Source of the DNA: Methylobacterium symbioticum
Lineage (GTDB): Bacteria > Pseudomonadota > Alphaproteobacteria > Rhizobiales > Beijerinckiaceae
Direction: 5' to 3'
Assembly (NCBI RefSeq): GCF_902141845.1
Contig: NZ_CABFPH010000051.1
Location: 1 to 38,291 of the forward strand
Length of the DNA stretch: 38,291 bases
Shown: piece by piece, positions 1 through 7,744 of the stretch
Layout: every line of letters starts with the position of its first letter
Position numbering within the stretch: the first letter of the stretch is position 1
Notes under the pieces: model-generated
The model's database searches: none
The model's input: the letters and a program-made list of their open reading frames with translations, nothing else
Told to the model about the DNA's origin: nothing
Program-made: the position numbers and the translations under genes

Positions 1-485
1 TCTGGGGCGTCCGCGTCCAGGGCCTGCAGGTCGTGGCGCTCGCCGTTGCCCTCGTCCTCGTGCTGGCGCTGGGCGCGCTGCTCCGGCTCACGAATTTCGG
101 CCGGGTGATCCGCACGGTGGCGTTCAGTGAGACGGTCGCCCGGCTCGTGGGCGCGCCGGTCGGGCGCGTCCGGGTCGCGACCTTCTTCGTCTCCGGCGCG
201 CTGGCGGGCGGGGCCGGTGTGCTCTGGTCGCTCCTGTTCCAGTCGGTCTCGCCGTTCATGGGCGAGACCGTCCTGCTCAAGGGTCTGACCGTGCTGATCC
301 TCGGCGGCCTCGGCAACGTGGCCGGCGCGCTGGCCGGCGGCCTCCTCCTCGGCCTCGTCGAGGTCGGCAGCGTCGTGGCGGTCGGGGCGGGCTACCGCGA
401 CGCGGTCGGGTTCGGCCTGGTCCTGCTCATCCTCCTCACGCGGCCGACCGGGCTCTTCTCCAGCCGCGAGGCCAAGCGCGCATGA
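1..485 (+). CDS. livH: Branched-chain amino acid-type ABC transporter permease LivH, C-terminal part
   Basis: This is the C-terminal 160 residues or so of an inner-membrane permease of the LivH/HAAT family; the gene begins before the window, since the frame is open to base 3 with no start needed. It shows several hydrophobic segments and the family loop with FSETVARLVGAP, where LivH proteins carry a conserved R-A-x-A/S-x-x-x-x-A-A-x-L-x-G-I-type cytoplasmic loop, followed by a glycine-rich segment (LTVLILGGLGNVAGALAGGLLLGLV) typical of the family C-terminus, quoted here only as a landmark near bases 280-360. Its TGA stop overlaps the ATG of livM (ATGA), so the two are probably translationally coupled. 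The substrate cannot be told from the permease alone; the cognate binding protein must lie upstream of the window. The sulfur-rich surroundings leave open that it carries something other than leucine/isoleucine/valine. Confidence 0.9.
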   Translation, partial: WGVRVQGLQVVALAVALVLVLALGALLRLTNFGRVIRTVAFSETVARLVGAPVGRVRVATFFVSGALAGGAGVLWSLLFQSVSPFMGETVLLKGLTVLILGGLGNVAGALAGGLLLGLVEVGSVVAVGAGYRDAVGFGLVLLILLTRPTGLFSSREAKRA

Positions 486-1336
486 TCGACCTCTACTACG
501 CCTACGAGAACGTCATCGATCTCTGCCTGCTGAACGCCGTCCTCGCCTTCGCCTGCCTGCTCCTACTGGGCGTCAACCTGCTGTCCCTGGCGACCGGGGG
601 GCTCATGGCGCTCGGCGCCTACCTGTCGATCTGGCTGACCATGCAGAAGGGCTGGTCTTTCGGCCCGGCACTCCTCGCCGCGACGTTGCTCGGATCGCTG
701 GCCGCCGCCGGCCTCGGCGCGCTCGTGCTGCGCCTGCGAGGCGACTATTTCGCGATGGCGACGCTGGCCTTCACGGAGGTTGTCCGTATCCTGACGCTCA
801 ACTGGGATTCCGTGACGGGCGGCGCGCTCGGCGTGTTCGGCATCCCCAAACTTACCGAGACCTGGCAACTCGCCGCGCTCCTCCTCCTGGTCGTCTATCT
901 GGTCTGGGCGATCCGCAATTCCGCCATCGGCGACCGGATGCGGGCCGTCGCCGAGGACGAGCTGGCGGTGACGGCGTCGGGGCACGACGTCGCCCGGCTG
1001 AAACGCGCCCTGTTCACGGCCTCGGGGGCGATCGCGGGCCTCGGGGGGGCGCTCGCCGCGCATCTCAACATGTTCGTGGCGCCCGGCGATTTCGGCTTCC
1101 TGCGCTCGATGGACGCCGTGCTCGCGCCGGTGCTCGGGGGCGTCTGGAACCTCTTCGGCGCCGCGATCGGCGCCGCGATCCTCACGCTCCTGCCCGAGTT
1201 GCTGCGCTTCTCCGCGCAGTGGCGCGAGATCCTGATCGGCGCCGTGACGCTGCTCGCGGTCCTCTTCCTGCCGACCGGGGTCGCCTCGCTTCCGCGCCGT
1301 CTGCTGCGCGGAGCGCATCCAGGGAGGATTGCCTGA
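482..1336 (+). CDS. livM: Branched-chain amino acid-type ABC transporter permease LivM
   Basis: A 284-residue polytopic membrane protein, the partner permease of LivH. It has about eight to nine hydrophobic segments and the LivM signature LRGDYFAMATLAFTEVVR around residues 85-103, plus the GDRMRAVAEDELAVTASG cytoplasmic loop (about 150-167) that docks on the ATPases. The length fits a compact LivM without the N-terminal extension seen in Escherichia coli. The ATG at 482 overlaps the livH stop, and its own TGA overlaps the livG ATG (TGATG), so the cassette is one transcription unit. Family assignment is firm; the transported substrate is not known. Confidence 0.92.
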   Translation: MIDLYYAYENVIDLCLLNAVLAFACLLLLGVNLLSLATGGLMALGAYLSIWLTMQKGWSFGPALLAATLLGSLAAAGLGALVLRLRGDYFAMATLAFTEVVRILTLNWDSVTGGALGVFGIPKLTETWQLAALLLLVVYLVWAIRNSAIGDRMRAVAEDELAVTASGHDVARLKRALFTASGAIAGLGGALAAHLNMFVAPGDFGFLRSMDAVLAPVLGGVWNLFGAAIGAAILTLLPELLRFSAQWREILIGAVTLLAVLFLPTGVASLPRRLLRGAHPGRIA

Positions 1337-2100
1337 TGTCCGCGCTCCTCGAGATCCGGCGCGTCGCACGGCAGTTCGGCGGAGTCGCCGCCCTCGCGGA
1401 CGTGTCGTTCCGCGTGAGCGCGGGATCCGTCGTCGGCGTGATCGGTCCCAATGGCTCAGGCAAGACGACCCTGATGAACATCGTCAGCGGCGTCGATGCC
1501 CCGAGCGCGGGCGTCGTCCTGTTCGACGAGGATCCCGTCCAGGGCCGGGCCGCCCACGCGCTCACGCGGCTCGGAATTGCTCGGACCTTCCAGCACATCC
1601 GCCTCGTCCCGCATCTCACGGCGGCCCAGAACGTCGCACTCGCGCTGCACGATCCCGAGGCGGGCCTCGCCGACATCCTCCTGCGTCTGCCGCGGCTGCG
1701 GCGCATCGAGCGCCAGCGGCACGAGCGGGCGGTCGCGCTCCTCGATCGGGTCTGCATCGGAGCGCGCGCGGCAAGCCCCGCGGGCGATCTGTCCTATGGC
1801 GACCGGCGGCGCGTCGAGATCGCGCGCGCGCTCGCGAGCGGGCCGCGCCTGCTCCTCCTCGACGAGCCGGCGGCCGGGATGAACCACACCGAGAAGCGTG
1901 CCTTGCGCGGCCTGATCGCCGGGCTGCGGCGCGACGGGATCACGGTCGTCCTGGTCGAGCACGACATGGATCTGGTGATGGGCGTCTGCGACGAGATCCA
2001 GGTCCTGAACCAGGGGCGCCTGATCGCCTCGGGGGCGCCGCGGGCGGTGCGGAACGATCCGCGCGTGATCGAGGCCTATCTCGGAGCCGAGGATGCTTGA
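1336..2100 (+). CDS. livG: ABC transporter ATP-binding protein LivG
   Basis: A 254-residue cytoplasmic ATPase. Visible motifs are Walker A GPNGSGKTT near residue 40, the ABC signature in the LivG form LSYGDRRRVEIARAL, Walker B LLLLDEPAAG followed by MN, and the switch histidine in VEHDMD. The insert RTFQHIRLVPHLTAAQNV is typical of LivG rather than LivF. I chose the ATG at 1336 because it directly follows a strong AGGGAGGA ribosome-binding site inside the end of livM and starts the conserved fold (MSALLEIRRVARQFGG); the longer open frame upstream lies in livM and has no family similarity. The gene ends by overlapping the start of livF by eight bases. Confidence 0.92.
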   Translation: MSALLEIRRVARQFGGVAALADVSFRVSAGSVVGVIGPNGSGKTTLMNIVSGVDAPSAGVVLFDEDPVQGRAAHALTRLGIARTFQHIRLVPHLTAAQNVALALHDPEAGLADILLRLPRLRRIERQRHERAVALLDRVCIGARAASPAGDLSYGDRRRVEIARALASGPRLLLLDEPAAGMNHTEKRALRGLIAGLRRDGITVVLVEHDMDLVMGVCDEIQVLNQGRLIASGAPRAVRNDPRVIEAYLGAEDA

Positions 2101-2842
2101 GATCCAGTCGCTCTCGGCCGGCTACGGCGGGCCACCGGTCCTCAATAAGGTGTCGCTCTCACTCCATCCCGGCGAGATCGTCGCCGTCGTCGGCAGCAAC
2201 GGGGCCGGAAAGACCACTCTGTTGAACACCGTCGCCGGGTTGCTGCGCCCCGTCTCGGGCCACGTTCTCCTGGACGGCCGGGTGATCGGCGGATGGGCGA
2301 CGGAGCGGATCGTGCGGGCGGGCCTCTCGCTCGTGCCGGAGGGGCGGCAGGTCATCGCCCCGCTGAGCGTCGAGGAGAACCTGCTCGTCGGCGCCTATGG
2401 CCGACGCGACGGGCGGCACGCCGAGACGCTGGAGGCGATCTACGCGCGCTTCCCGCGTCTCAAAGAGCGCCGCCGCCAAATGTCGGGGCTGTTGTCGGGT
2501 GGCGAGCAGCAGATGCTGGCGATCGGCCGCGCCCTGATGGCCGGACCGCGCGTCCTGCTCCTCGACGAACCGTCGATGGGCCTCGCGCCTCTCGTGGTCT
2601 CCGAGATCTTCGCGCTGCTCAGCAACCTGAACCGCCAGGGGATCGCCGTTCTGCTCGTCGAGCAGAACGCCCGCAAGGCGCTCGCCCTGGCGAGCCGCGG
2701 CTACGTCCTCGAAGGCGGCCGCATCGTCCTGGAGGGGCGGGCGGCCGACCTCGCGGCCTCACCGGCGGTCGTCGCGGCCTATCTTGGCGCCGAGCCGCCC
2801 GCCGCGCCGCATGCCCAGCCGGACACGGAGCGCGCCGCGTGA
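2093..2842 (+). CDS. livF: ABC transporter ATP-binding protein LivF
   Basis: A 249-residue second ATPase of the same transporter. It has Walker A GSNGAGKTT, the canonical signature LSGGEQQML, Walker B LLLLDEPSMGLAP, and the LivF hallmark VEQNARKALALA in place of the H-loop VEHD of LivG. The ATG lies inside the end of livG (eight-base overlap), which implies coupling. The C-terminal 20 or so residues are proline- and alanine-rich and add nothing to the fold. LivF closes the transporter cassette; the next gene starts 109 bases later, so read-through into the sulfonate-like genes is possible but not shown. Confidence 0.92.
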   Translation: MLEIQSLSAGYGGPPVLNKVSLSLHPGEIVAVVGSNGAGKTTLLNTVAGLLRPVSGHVLLDGRVIGGWATERIVRAGLSLVPEGRQVIAPLSVEENLLVGAYGRRDGRHAETLEAIYARFPRLKERRRQMSGLLSGGEQQMLAIGRALMAGPRVLLLDEPSMGLAPLVVSEIFALLSNLNRQGIAVLLVEQNARKALALASRGYVLEGGRIVLEGRAADLAASPAVVAAYLGAEPPAAPHAQPDTERAA

Positions 2843-2951
2843 GGGCGGACGGGACCGCACGCCTCCGGCTCCGTTCCGATCCGCGTCGCCTCGGCGCCGC
2901 CTCGACAAGACTGGCCGCCGAAGCCGGCCCCTCTCCGATCCTGGACCTTCC

Positions 2952-3818
2952 ATGACGCTGATCGTCGGTGCGCATCCCCAGAACCCCTCCCTCTCGATCC
3001 TCGCCCGCAGGCGCGAGGCGACGGCTCGCCTGCGCGAGCGCGGCCTCGCCTTCTTCGTCTACGGGGCGGGCTCGCAGACAATTCCTCTGATCCAGGCCGG
3101 AGTCCTTCATCTGGCGGGGACGGGCGCCACACCCCCGATCCTGGCCAAGGCCGCGGGCCTCGCGACGGCGGTCTTCGCGATCGGCGAGCCGCGGCCGGAA
3201 CGGGGCGGGCTTCTGGTGCCCGAGGATTCGAACATCCGCACCCTGGACGACCTGCGGGGCCGCGGGATCGGCCTGATGCCGGTCTCCTGGCACACGCAGT
3301 TCCTCGCGGCGGAACTCGCGGCGGCGGGTCTCGCCTGGCGGAACGTGCGGGCCGCCGAGATCATCCCGGCCACCGCGAGGGACGCCTTCCTGGCCGGCCA
3401 TCTCGATGCCATCGTGGCGACCGACCCGCTCTATTCCGAGATCGCCGCGCGCCGGCCGGTCCGCGTGCTGGCCAAGCCCGGCGAGGCCTTTTCCAACCGC
3501 ACCGTGTTCTGGGGGCCGACCGAGGTGCTGGCCAGGCGGCGCGACGCGGTCCGAGCCCTCATCGATGCGCTGATCGCCTCCGACGCGGCGACGCGTGCGG
3601 ACCCGGAGGCGGCCGCCTCCCTGCTCGACGGCGTGAACGGCCACTCCGCGGCGCAGTGGCTGCCCGCCCTGACAGCCCGCCCCTGGGGCCTCGCGGCGCC
3701 GGGACCCGACTTCCTCGCCGAGCAGCAGCACCACGCCGACCTGTTCGCACGCTTCGGCCTCATCCCGCAGGTCGATATCCGGGACACGGTCGACGCGAGC
3801 CATTTCGCGGCCGCCTGA
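2952..3818 (+). CDS. SsuA/NMT1-type substrate-binding-fold protein without a signal peptide
   Basis: A 288-residue protein of the SsuA/TauA/NMT1 binding-protein fold. The sequence shows the family order: a G-V-L-x-x-x-G-T-G-A-T-P-P ligand loop (about residues 47-60), a domain-crossing segment LVPEDSNIRTLDDLRGRGIG, then the alpha/beta lobe ending LDAIVATDPLYSEIAARR. Members normally bind sulfonates in the periplasm. Here the ATG at 2952 begins directly with the first beta strand (MTLIVGAHPQN) and the in-frame sequence upstream is Arg/Pro-rich without a hydrophobic core, so no export signal is visible. There is also no cysteine in the protein, which argues against a DszB-type desulfinase that shares this fold. 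It lies 33 bases before an SsuD-like monooxygenase, presumably in the same operon. It may act in the cytoplasm, or its leader may have been lost. The ribosome-binding site is weak. Confidence 0.75.
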   Translation: MTLIVGAHPQNPSLSILARRREATARLRERGLAFFVYGAGSQTIPLIQAGVLHLAGTGATPPILAKAAGLATAVFAIGEPRPERGGLLVPEDSNIRTLDDLRGRGIGLMPVSWHTQFLAAELAAAGLAWRNVRAAEIIPATARDAFLAGHLDAIVATDPLYSEIAARRPVRVLAKPGEAFSNRTVFWGPTEVLARRRDAVRALIDALIASDAATRADPEAAASLLDGVNGHSAAQWLPALTARPWGLAAPGPDFLAEQQHHADLFARFGLIPQVDIRDTVDASHFAAA

Positions 3819-3851
3819 GCCGCGCAACACCTCCGCATCGGGAGAGACGTC

Positions 3852-4976
3852 ATGGAAGTCCTCTGGTATTTGACCGGCCCCGACGGCCGCTATCCCTGGC
3901 GCGCGGACGGCGCACGCGCGCTCAACTACCCCTACTTCCAGCAGCTCGCCCGCGCCGTCGATCATCTCGGCTTCACGGGCGCCCTGCTCGCGACGGGCTC
4001 GCACGACGCCTGGATCCAGGGGGCCTCGCTGATCCCCTATACTGAGCAGTTCCAGCATCTGATCGCGGCGCATCCGCCGATGATCTCGCCGACGCTGCTC
4101 GCCAAGATGATCACCACCTTCGACCAGTTCTCGAAGGGGCGCCTGCGCGTCAACATCGTCAACGGCGATGCCAAGCTCATGGCGCAGTATGGCGTCCATC
4201 TCAGCCACGACGAGCGCTACGCCTACACGGACGAGTTCCTGACGGTGCTGACAGCCCTCTTGCGCGGCGAGACGGTGACCTTCAAGGGCCGTCACATCCA
4301 CGTTGTCGATGCCGGGATCCCGGTGCCGCCGACGCAGGCCCGCGTCCCGCTCTGGTTCGGCGGCTCGTCGCCTGCCGCGCACGCGGTCGCGGCCAAGCAC
4401 ATCGACACCTACCTGTCTTGGGGCGAAACGCCGGAGCAGTCGGAAGCCAAGATCCGCGAGGTGCGCACCCTCGCGCGGCAATACGGGCGCGCGGACAAGA
4501 TCCGCTTCGGTATCCGGCTCTACGTGATCGTGCGCGAGACCGAGGAGGCGGCCTGGGCCGCCGCGCAGGATCTCTACGACCACATGGACGAGGCCGCGAT
4601 CGCGGGCGCTCAGGCCTACGTGGCGGGCATCGACTCGGTCGGTCAGCAGAGGATGTCGGCCTTGCACGGCGGTCACAAGCCGAAGGATCTGCGTGACCTT
4701 GAGATCGCCCCGAACCTCTGGTCCGGGATCGGCCTCGTCCGGCATGGGCCGGGGACTGCGCTCGTCGGCAGCGCCGAGCAGGTGCTCGCCCGGATCCAGG
4801 ACTACCGCGACGCCGGGAACGACGTCCTGATCGTCTCCGGCATGCCGCTTCTCGAGGAGGCGTACTGCTTCTCCGAACTCGTCCTCCCGCATCTTGACGT
4901 CGACCGTCAGGCCGCTGCGGGCGTGACCTCCGCCTTCACCAAGGACCGGGACGCGGCGTGGCGGAGATCCGCGTGA
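3852..4976 (+). CDS. SsuD-like LLM-class flavin monooxygenase with altered active site
   Basis: A 374-residue TIM-barrel LLM enzyme, the same length as SsuD (alkanesulfonate monooxygenase, FMNH2 + O2 + sulfonate to aldehyde + sulfite). It shares the blocks WFGGSSPAAHAVA, RFGIRLYVIVRETEEAAW, DSVGQQRMSALH, PNLWSGIGLVRHGPGTALVGS and the C-terminal LLEEAY. However, three residues known to matter in Escherichia coli SsuD are different: the Cys54 position is His51, the His228 position is Tyr224 and the Tyr331 position is Met331; the Arg226 and Arg297 equivalents (Arg222, Arg297) remain. The canonical ssuD in this same window keeps all five, so the loss is specific to this copy. I infer a different substrate or chemistry, not an inactive protein, since the rest is well conserved. 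It sits between the signal-less binding protein and an NCS2 permease. Confidence 0.88.
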   Translation: MEVLWYLTGPDGRYPWRADGARALNYPYFQQLARAVDHLGFTGALLATGSHDAWIQGASLIPYTEQFQHLIAAHPPMISPTLLAKMITTFDQFSKGRLRVNIVNGDAKLMAQYGVHLSHDERYAYTDEFLTVLTALLRGETVTFKGRHIHVVDAGIPVPPTQARVPLWFGGSSPAAHAVAAKHIDTYLSWGETPEQSEAKIREVRTLARQYGRADKIRFGIRLYVIVRETEEAAWAAAQDLYDHMDEAAIAGAQAYVAGIDSVGQQRMSALHGGHKPKDLRDLEIAPNLWSGIGLVRHGPGTALVGSAEQVLARIQDYRDAGNDVLIVSGMPLLEEAYCFSELVLPHLDVDRQAAAGVTSAFTKDRDAAWRRSA

Positions 4977-5036
4977 CAGCCCGTCGCCGAGAGGCCGCCG
5001 GAGCCGCTTGATAGGCGTTGAGATGGGGATCGGAGA

Positions 5037-6578
5037 ATGACGACGGCCGTGCCGGCACAGCCCCTCGACGGGTTTCATCAGGACTTGGACCGCGTGGCGC
5101 CACCCGATGAGCCTTGCCCGGGCGTCGGACGGCGCATGCCGGACGATGAGCGCAACCCCGGGCAGGACGCGAGCCGGACGAGGCCGGACAGCGTCGACGC
5201 CGTGCTACCTGGCCCCCGCATGCTGTTGCTGGGGCTCCAGCATGTCTTGGTCATGTATGCGAACGCAATCGCCGTTCCTCTGATCATCGGCGGCGCGCTC
5301 AAGCTGCCGAAGGATCAGATCGCCTTCCTGATCAACGCCGACCTGTTCGCCTGCGGGATCGCGACCCTGATCCAGACGATCGGCGTTGGCCCGTTCGGGA
5401 TCCGGCTGCCCGTCATCATGGGCGTCACCGCCGTTGCGATCCAGCCGATGCTGGCCATGGCGGCGATGCCGGGCGTCGGCCTCGAGGGAATCTACGGAGC
5501 CGTTATCGTCGGAGGCCTGTACGGGCTCCTGATCGTCCCCTTCGTCGGTCGCGTCATGCGCTTCTTCCCGCCCGTGGTCACCGGTACGATCCTGACGATG
5601 ATCGGGATCGCCCTGACCCGGGTCGCCGTCGGCTGGGCGGGAGGCGGTGCCGGCACGGCAGAGTTCGGAGCGCCCGGGACGCTCGCGGTCTCCGCCGGCG
5701 TTCTGGCCGCGGTTCTGATCCTGGCACGCTTTGCGCCCGGGTTCCTCGCCAACATCGCGGTGCTGCTCGGAATCGGGCTCGGCTACGCAGCCACCTTCGC
5801 GCTCGGTTGGACCAGCTTCGAGGGCCTCGGGGCTGAACCCTGGCTGCGGGTCGTCCTGCCGCTGCAGTTCGGGACGCCCACCTTCCACCTCGTCCCCGGC
5901 CTGATCATGTGCTTGGTGATGACGGTCGTCTTCATCGAGGCGACGGGCATGTTCCTCGCGCTCTCGGTGATGACCAGGCGGCCGGTCGGACACGAGGACA
6001 TCCGGCGCGGCCTGCGCGCCGACGCGCTCGGCACGCTGATCGGCGGCGTGTTCAACACGTTCCCGTACCTGTCCTACTCGCAGAACGTCGGTCTCGTCGG
6101 CCTCACCGGCGTCCACAGCCGCTGGGTCTGCGCCAGCGCTGGAGGCATCATGCTCCTGCTCGGGCTGGTGCCGAAAATCGCGTTCGTGGCGGCCTCGATC
6201 CCCCAGGCGGTCCTGGGCGGAGCCGCGCTGGTGATGTTCGGCATGGTCGCGGCCACCGGCATCCGCATCCTGGCTCAGATCGACTACGCGCGGCCGGGCA
6301 ACCGGGATGCCCTCGTGATCGCGGTCTCCCTCGGCGTCGGTCTGATCCCGATCGTTCAGCCGCTCTTCTTCCGAGCGATGCCCGAGGCCCTCCAGCCGAT
6401 CCTGAAGGATCCGATCCTGCTCACGGCCATCGCGGCGATCGCCCTCAACGCCCTGCTCGGGACGGATGCACCGGGCGCAGGACACCCGATGCCCGAGACC
6501 GCCGGAGAGTCAGACCCAGCCGGCATCAGGCGGGAGCGCAGAGGTCCGGAAGCGGGATCGGTTCGGCAGGAGCGATAA
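5037..6578 (+). CDS. NCS2-family nucleobase:cation symporter (xanthine/uracil permease type)
   Basis: A 513-residue inner-membrane transporter of the NCS2 (nucleobase-ascorbate) family. Evidence is the first-helix motif LGLQHVLVMYANAIAVPLI, the conserved glutamate in VVFIEATGMFLAL, and the family signature QNVGLVGLTGVHSRWV preceded by NTFPYLSYS. About 12 to 14 hydrophobic segments are visible. The first 55 residues or so are hydrophilic, so the ATG at 5037 (GGAG just upstream) could be replaced by a later start such as 5136; I keep 5037. Family members carry xanthine, urate or uracil; the sequence resembles the xanthine/urate branch, but the neighbour is a sulfonate-type monooxygenase, so a sulfur- or nitrogen-containing heterocycle is possible. 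Its 3' end overlaps the convergent isomerase-like gene by 53 bases. Confidence 0.9.
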   Translation: MTTAVPAQPLDGFHQDLDRVAPPDEPCPGVGRRMPDDERNPGQDASRTRPDSVDAVLPGPRMLLLGLQHVLVMYANAIAVPLIIGGALKLPKDQIAFLINADLFACGIATLIQTIGVGPFGIRLPVIMGVTAVAIQPMLAMAAMPGVGLEGIYGAVIVGGLYGLLIVPFVGRVMRFFPPVVTGTILTMIGIALTRVAVGWAGGGAGTAEFGAPGTLAVSAGVLAAVLILARFAPGFLANIAVLLGIGLGYAATFALGWTSFEGLGAEPWLRVVLPLQFGTPTFHLVPGLIMCLVMTVVFIEATGMFLALSVMTRRPVGHEDIRRGLRADALGTLIGGVFNTFPYLSYSQNVGLVGLTGVHSRWVCASAGGIMLLLGLVPKIAFVAASIPQAVLGGAALVMFGMVAATGIRILAQIDYARPGNRDALVIAVSLGVGLIPIVQPLFFRAMPEALQPILKDPILLTAIAAIALNALLGTDAPGAGHPMPETAGESDPAGIRRERRGPEAGSVRQER

Positions 6579-7173
6579 TCGCGGCCTCAAGCAGGTCCAG
6601 CCGATCCTGGCCCCAGAACGGCTCCGCGCGATAGAAGTAGAACGGCGCGCCGAAGAGTTGGCGCCCGATGGCCTCCCGCGTCAGATCGGCTTCGCGATCG
6701 TGCAGAGCCTGCTCGTCGGCGCGCTCCAGCAGACGCGCGCCGTCGAGCCCGTTGGCCTCCGCGAGGCGTCGGATGGTGTCCGCGTCGGCGATGTCGAGTT
6801 CGTCCGCCCAGACCGCCTTCAGCCCGGCATGGACGTAGCCCGCGACATCCGAGCCTTCGTCCAAGGCTGCGAGAAGGACGCGGTGGGCCAGCGACGGATC
6901 GGCCGGATAGAACTTCGGGTCAAGCACGAGCGGGATCCCGCGGATGCGGCGCCAGCGTTGCATCTCGACCAGACGGTAGGCCTGCCGCTGCAGAGGCCGT
7001 TCCTTGACCGGCTTGCCCCCACCGGCCGCAAAGACGGCGAGCAGGTCGATCGGCTTGTACACGATCTGCGCCCCGGTCCGGTCCCGGAGTTCGCCGAAGG
7101 CCAAGCTTCCGACATAGGACCACAGGGACAGGAAGCTGAAATAGTACTCGATCACAGGCTTGTCGGTGGTCAT
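6526..7173 (-). CDS. DsbA-fold 2-hydroxychromene-2-carboxylate isomerase / kappa-class GST-like protein
   Basis: A 215-residue cytoplasmic thioredoxin-fold protein of the HCCA isomerase/kappa glutathione transferase family. The N-terminus IEYYFSFLSLWSYVG replaces the DsbA CxxC by a serine at about residue 16, the position that activates glutathione in this family; further family blocks are VYKPIDL, ERPLQRQAYRLVEMQRWRR and the C-terminal LFGAPFYFYRAEPFWGQDRLDLL, which contains the cis-proline region and the typical G-x-P-x-F-x-x-x-x-x-x-F-W-G-Q-D-R-L ending. The ATG at 7173 starts the conserved fold; an upstream in-frame ATG adds 30 residues without similarity. The family does glutathione-dependent isomerisation or conjugation. 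It is transcribed toward the NCS2 permease and overlaps its end by 53 bases. Its partner pathway is not visible. Confidence 0.85.
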   Translation of the reverse strand: MTTDKPVIEYYFSFLSLWSYVGSLAFGELRDRTGAQIVYKPIDLLAVFAAGGGKPVKERPLQRQAYRLVEMQRWRRIRGIPLVLDPKFYPADPSLAHRVLLAALDEGSDVAGYVHAGLKAVWADELDIADADTIRRLAEANGLDGARLLERADEQALHDREADLTREAIGRQLFGAPFYFYRAEPFWGQDRLDLLEAAIIAPAEPIPLPDLCAPA

Positions 7174-7744
7174 GGACGGCGGATCCGCGTGACGTGCGTC
7201 GGAGACAACTTGACGATCCTTCGGTGGGCGGACGAACCGCGTGCGCCCTGCGCGGATGACCACAGTTCTGTGCGGAAAAACGATACACGCCGTCTCCGGC
7301 AGGGTTCAAGCGCGAAACCGATCGGCCAGCAGTAACTGTCCTGCGTCGAAAATAGAGATCAAATCTCTCTCTGCCGAGAGTCGATCTGGATCTTTTTGCT
7401 ACGCTGCGAATATGTTTGGAATGTTTTGCTGATCCGGTTTGTATTAACGTCGTCGCCCAAGATCCACCCGCCGCTGCGGCGCCCGTCTCTAGACATGTGA
7501 TCCGTGTCGAACCGGGATGTCCGCGCCGAAGGGCCGGATCGGGAGGCCGAGAGATCGAAGACCGCAATGGATCACCCGCCCCGATCTGCCGTGTGCCGTC
7601 CGCATGCCGAGCCAAATCGCCCGGCCGCGTTGGGATGGACGCGGTGACCGCCGTTCGACGTGTTCCGGGCGCGGAGGCTGACGCCGCCATGGCTTGGCCC
7701 CCGCTCGGACGATCGGCGGCGGTCCCTATCGAGACGAGCCCGCT
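7174..7744. other. 571-base divergent intergenic region
   Basis: The stretch lies between the divergent isomerase-like gene and the sfnB-type operon. I see no convincing gene in it: open frames are short and without family features. The middle part (about 7330-7450) is clearly more AT-rich than its surroundings and contains a perfect short palindrome, so it is the likely promoter region for one or both flanking units. No consensus sigma-70 or sigma-54 promoter could be assigned with confidence. Confidence 0.6.
7354..7368. promoter_or_regulatory. Perfect 6-3-6 palindrome, candidate operator
   Basis: AGAGAT and ATCTCT form a perfect inverted repeat around CAA, inside the AT-rich part of the divergent intergenic region. 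The size suits a dimeric regulator site. It is not followed by a T tract, and no gene ends here, so a terminator is unlikely. Function is inferred only from position and symmetry. Confidence 0.35.

Noticed and set aside
2952..3818. A DszB-type desulfinase
   Set aside because: DszB shares the fold and also lacks a signal peptide, but its catalytic cysteine is required and this protein has no cysteine at all.
3852..4976. RutA pyrimidine monooxygenase
   Set aside because: The neighbouring NCS2 permease suggested it, but the sequence blocks match SsuD and not RutA.
2619..5078. An 819-codon open frame on the minus strand
   Set aside because: It is antisense to the SsuA-fold and SsuD-like genes, is rich in Arg, Gly and Pro, and has no family features; high GC content yields such shadow frames.
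7416..7430. A sigma-54 promoter in front of the first SfnB-type gene
   Set aside because: TTGGAATGTTTTGCT has GG and GC elements, but their spacing is two bases too short, which sigma-54 does not tolerate.
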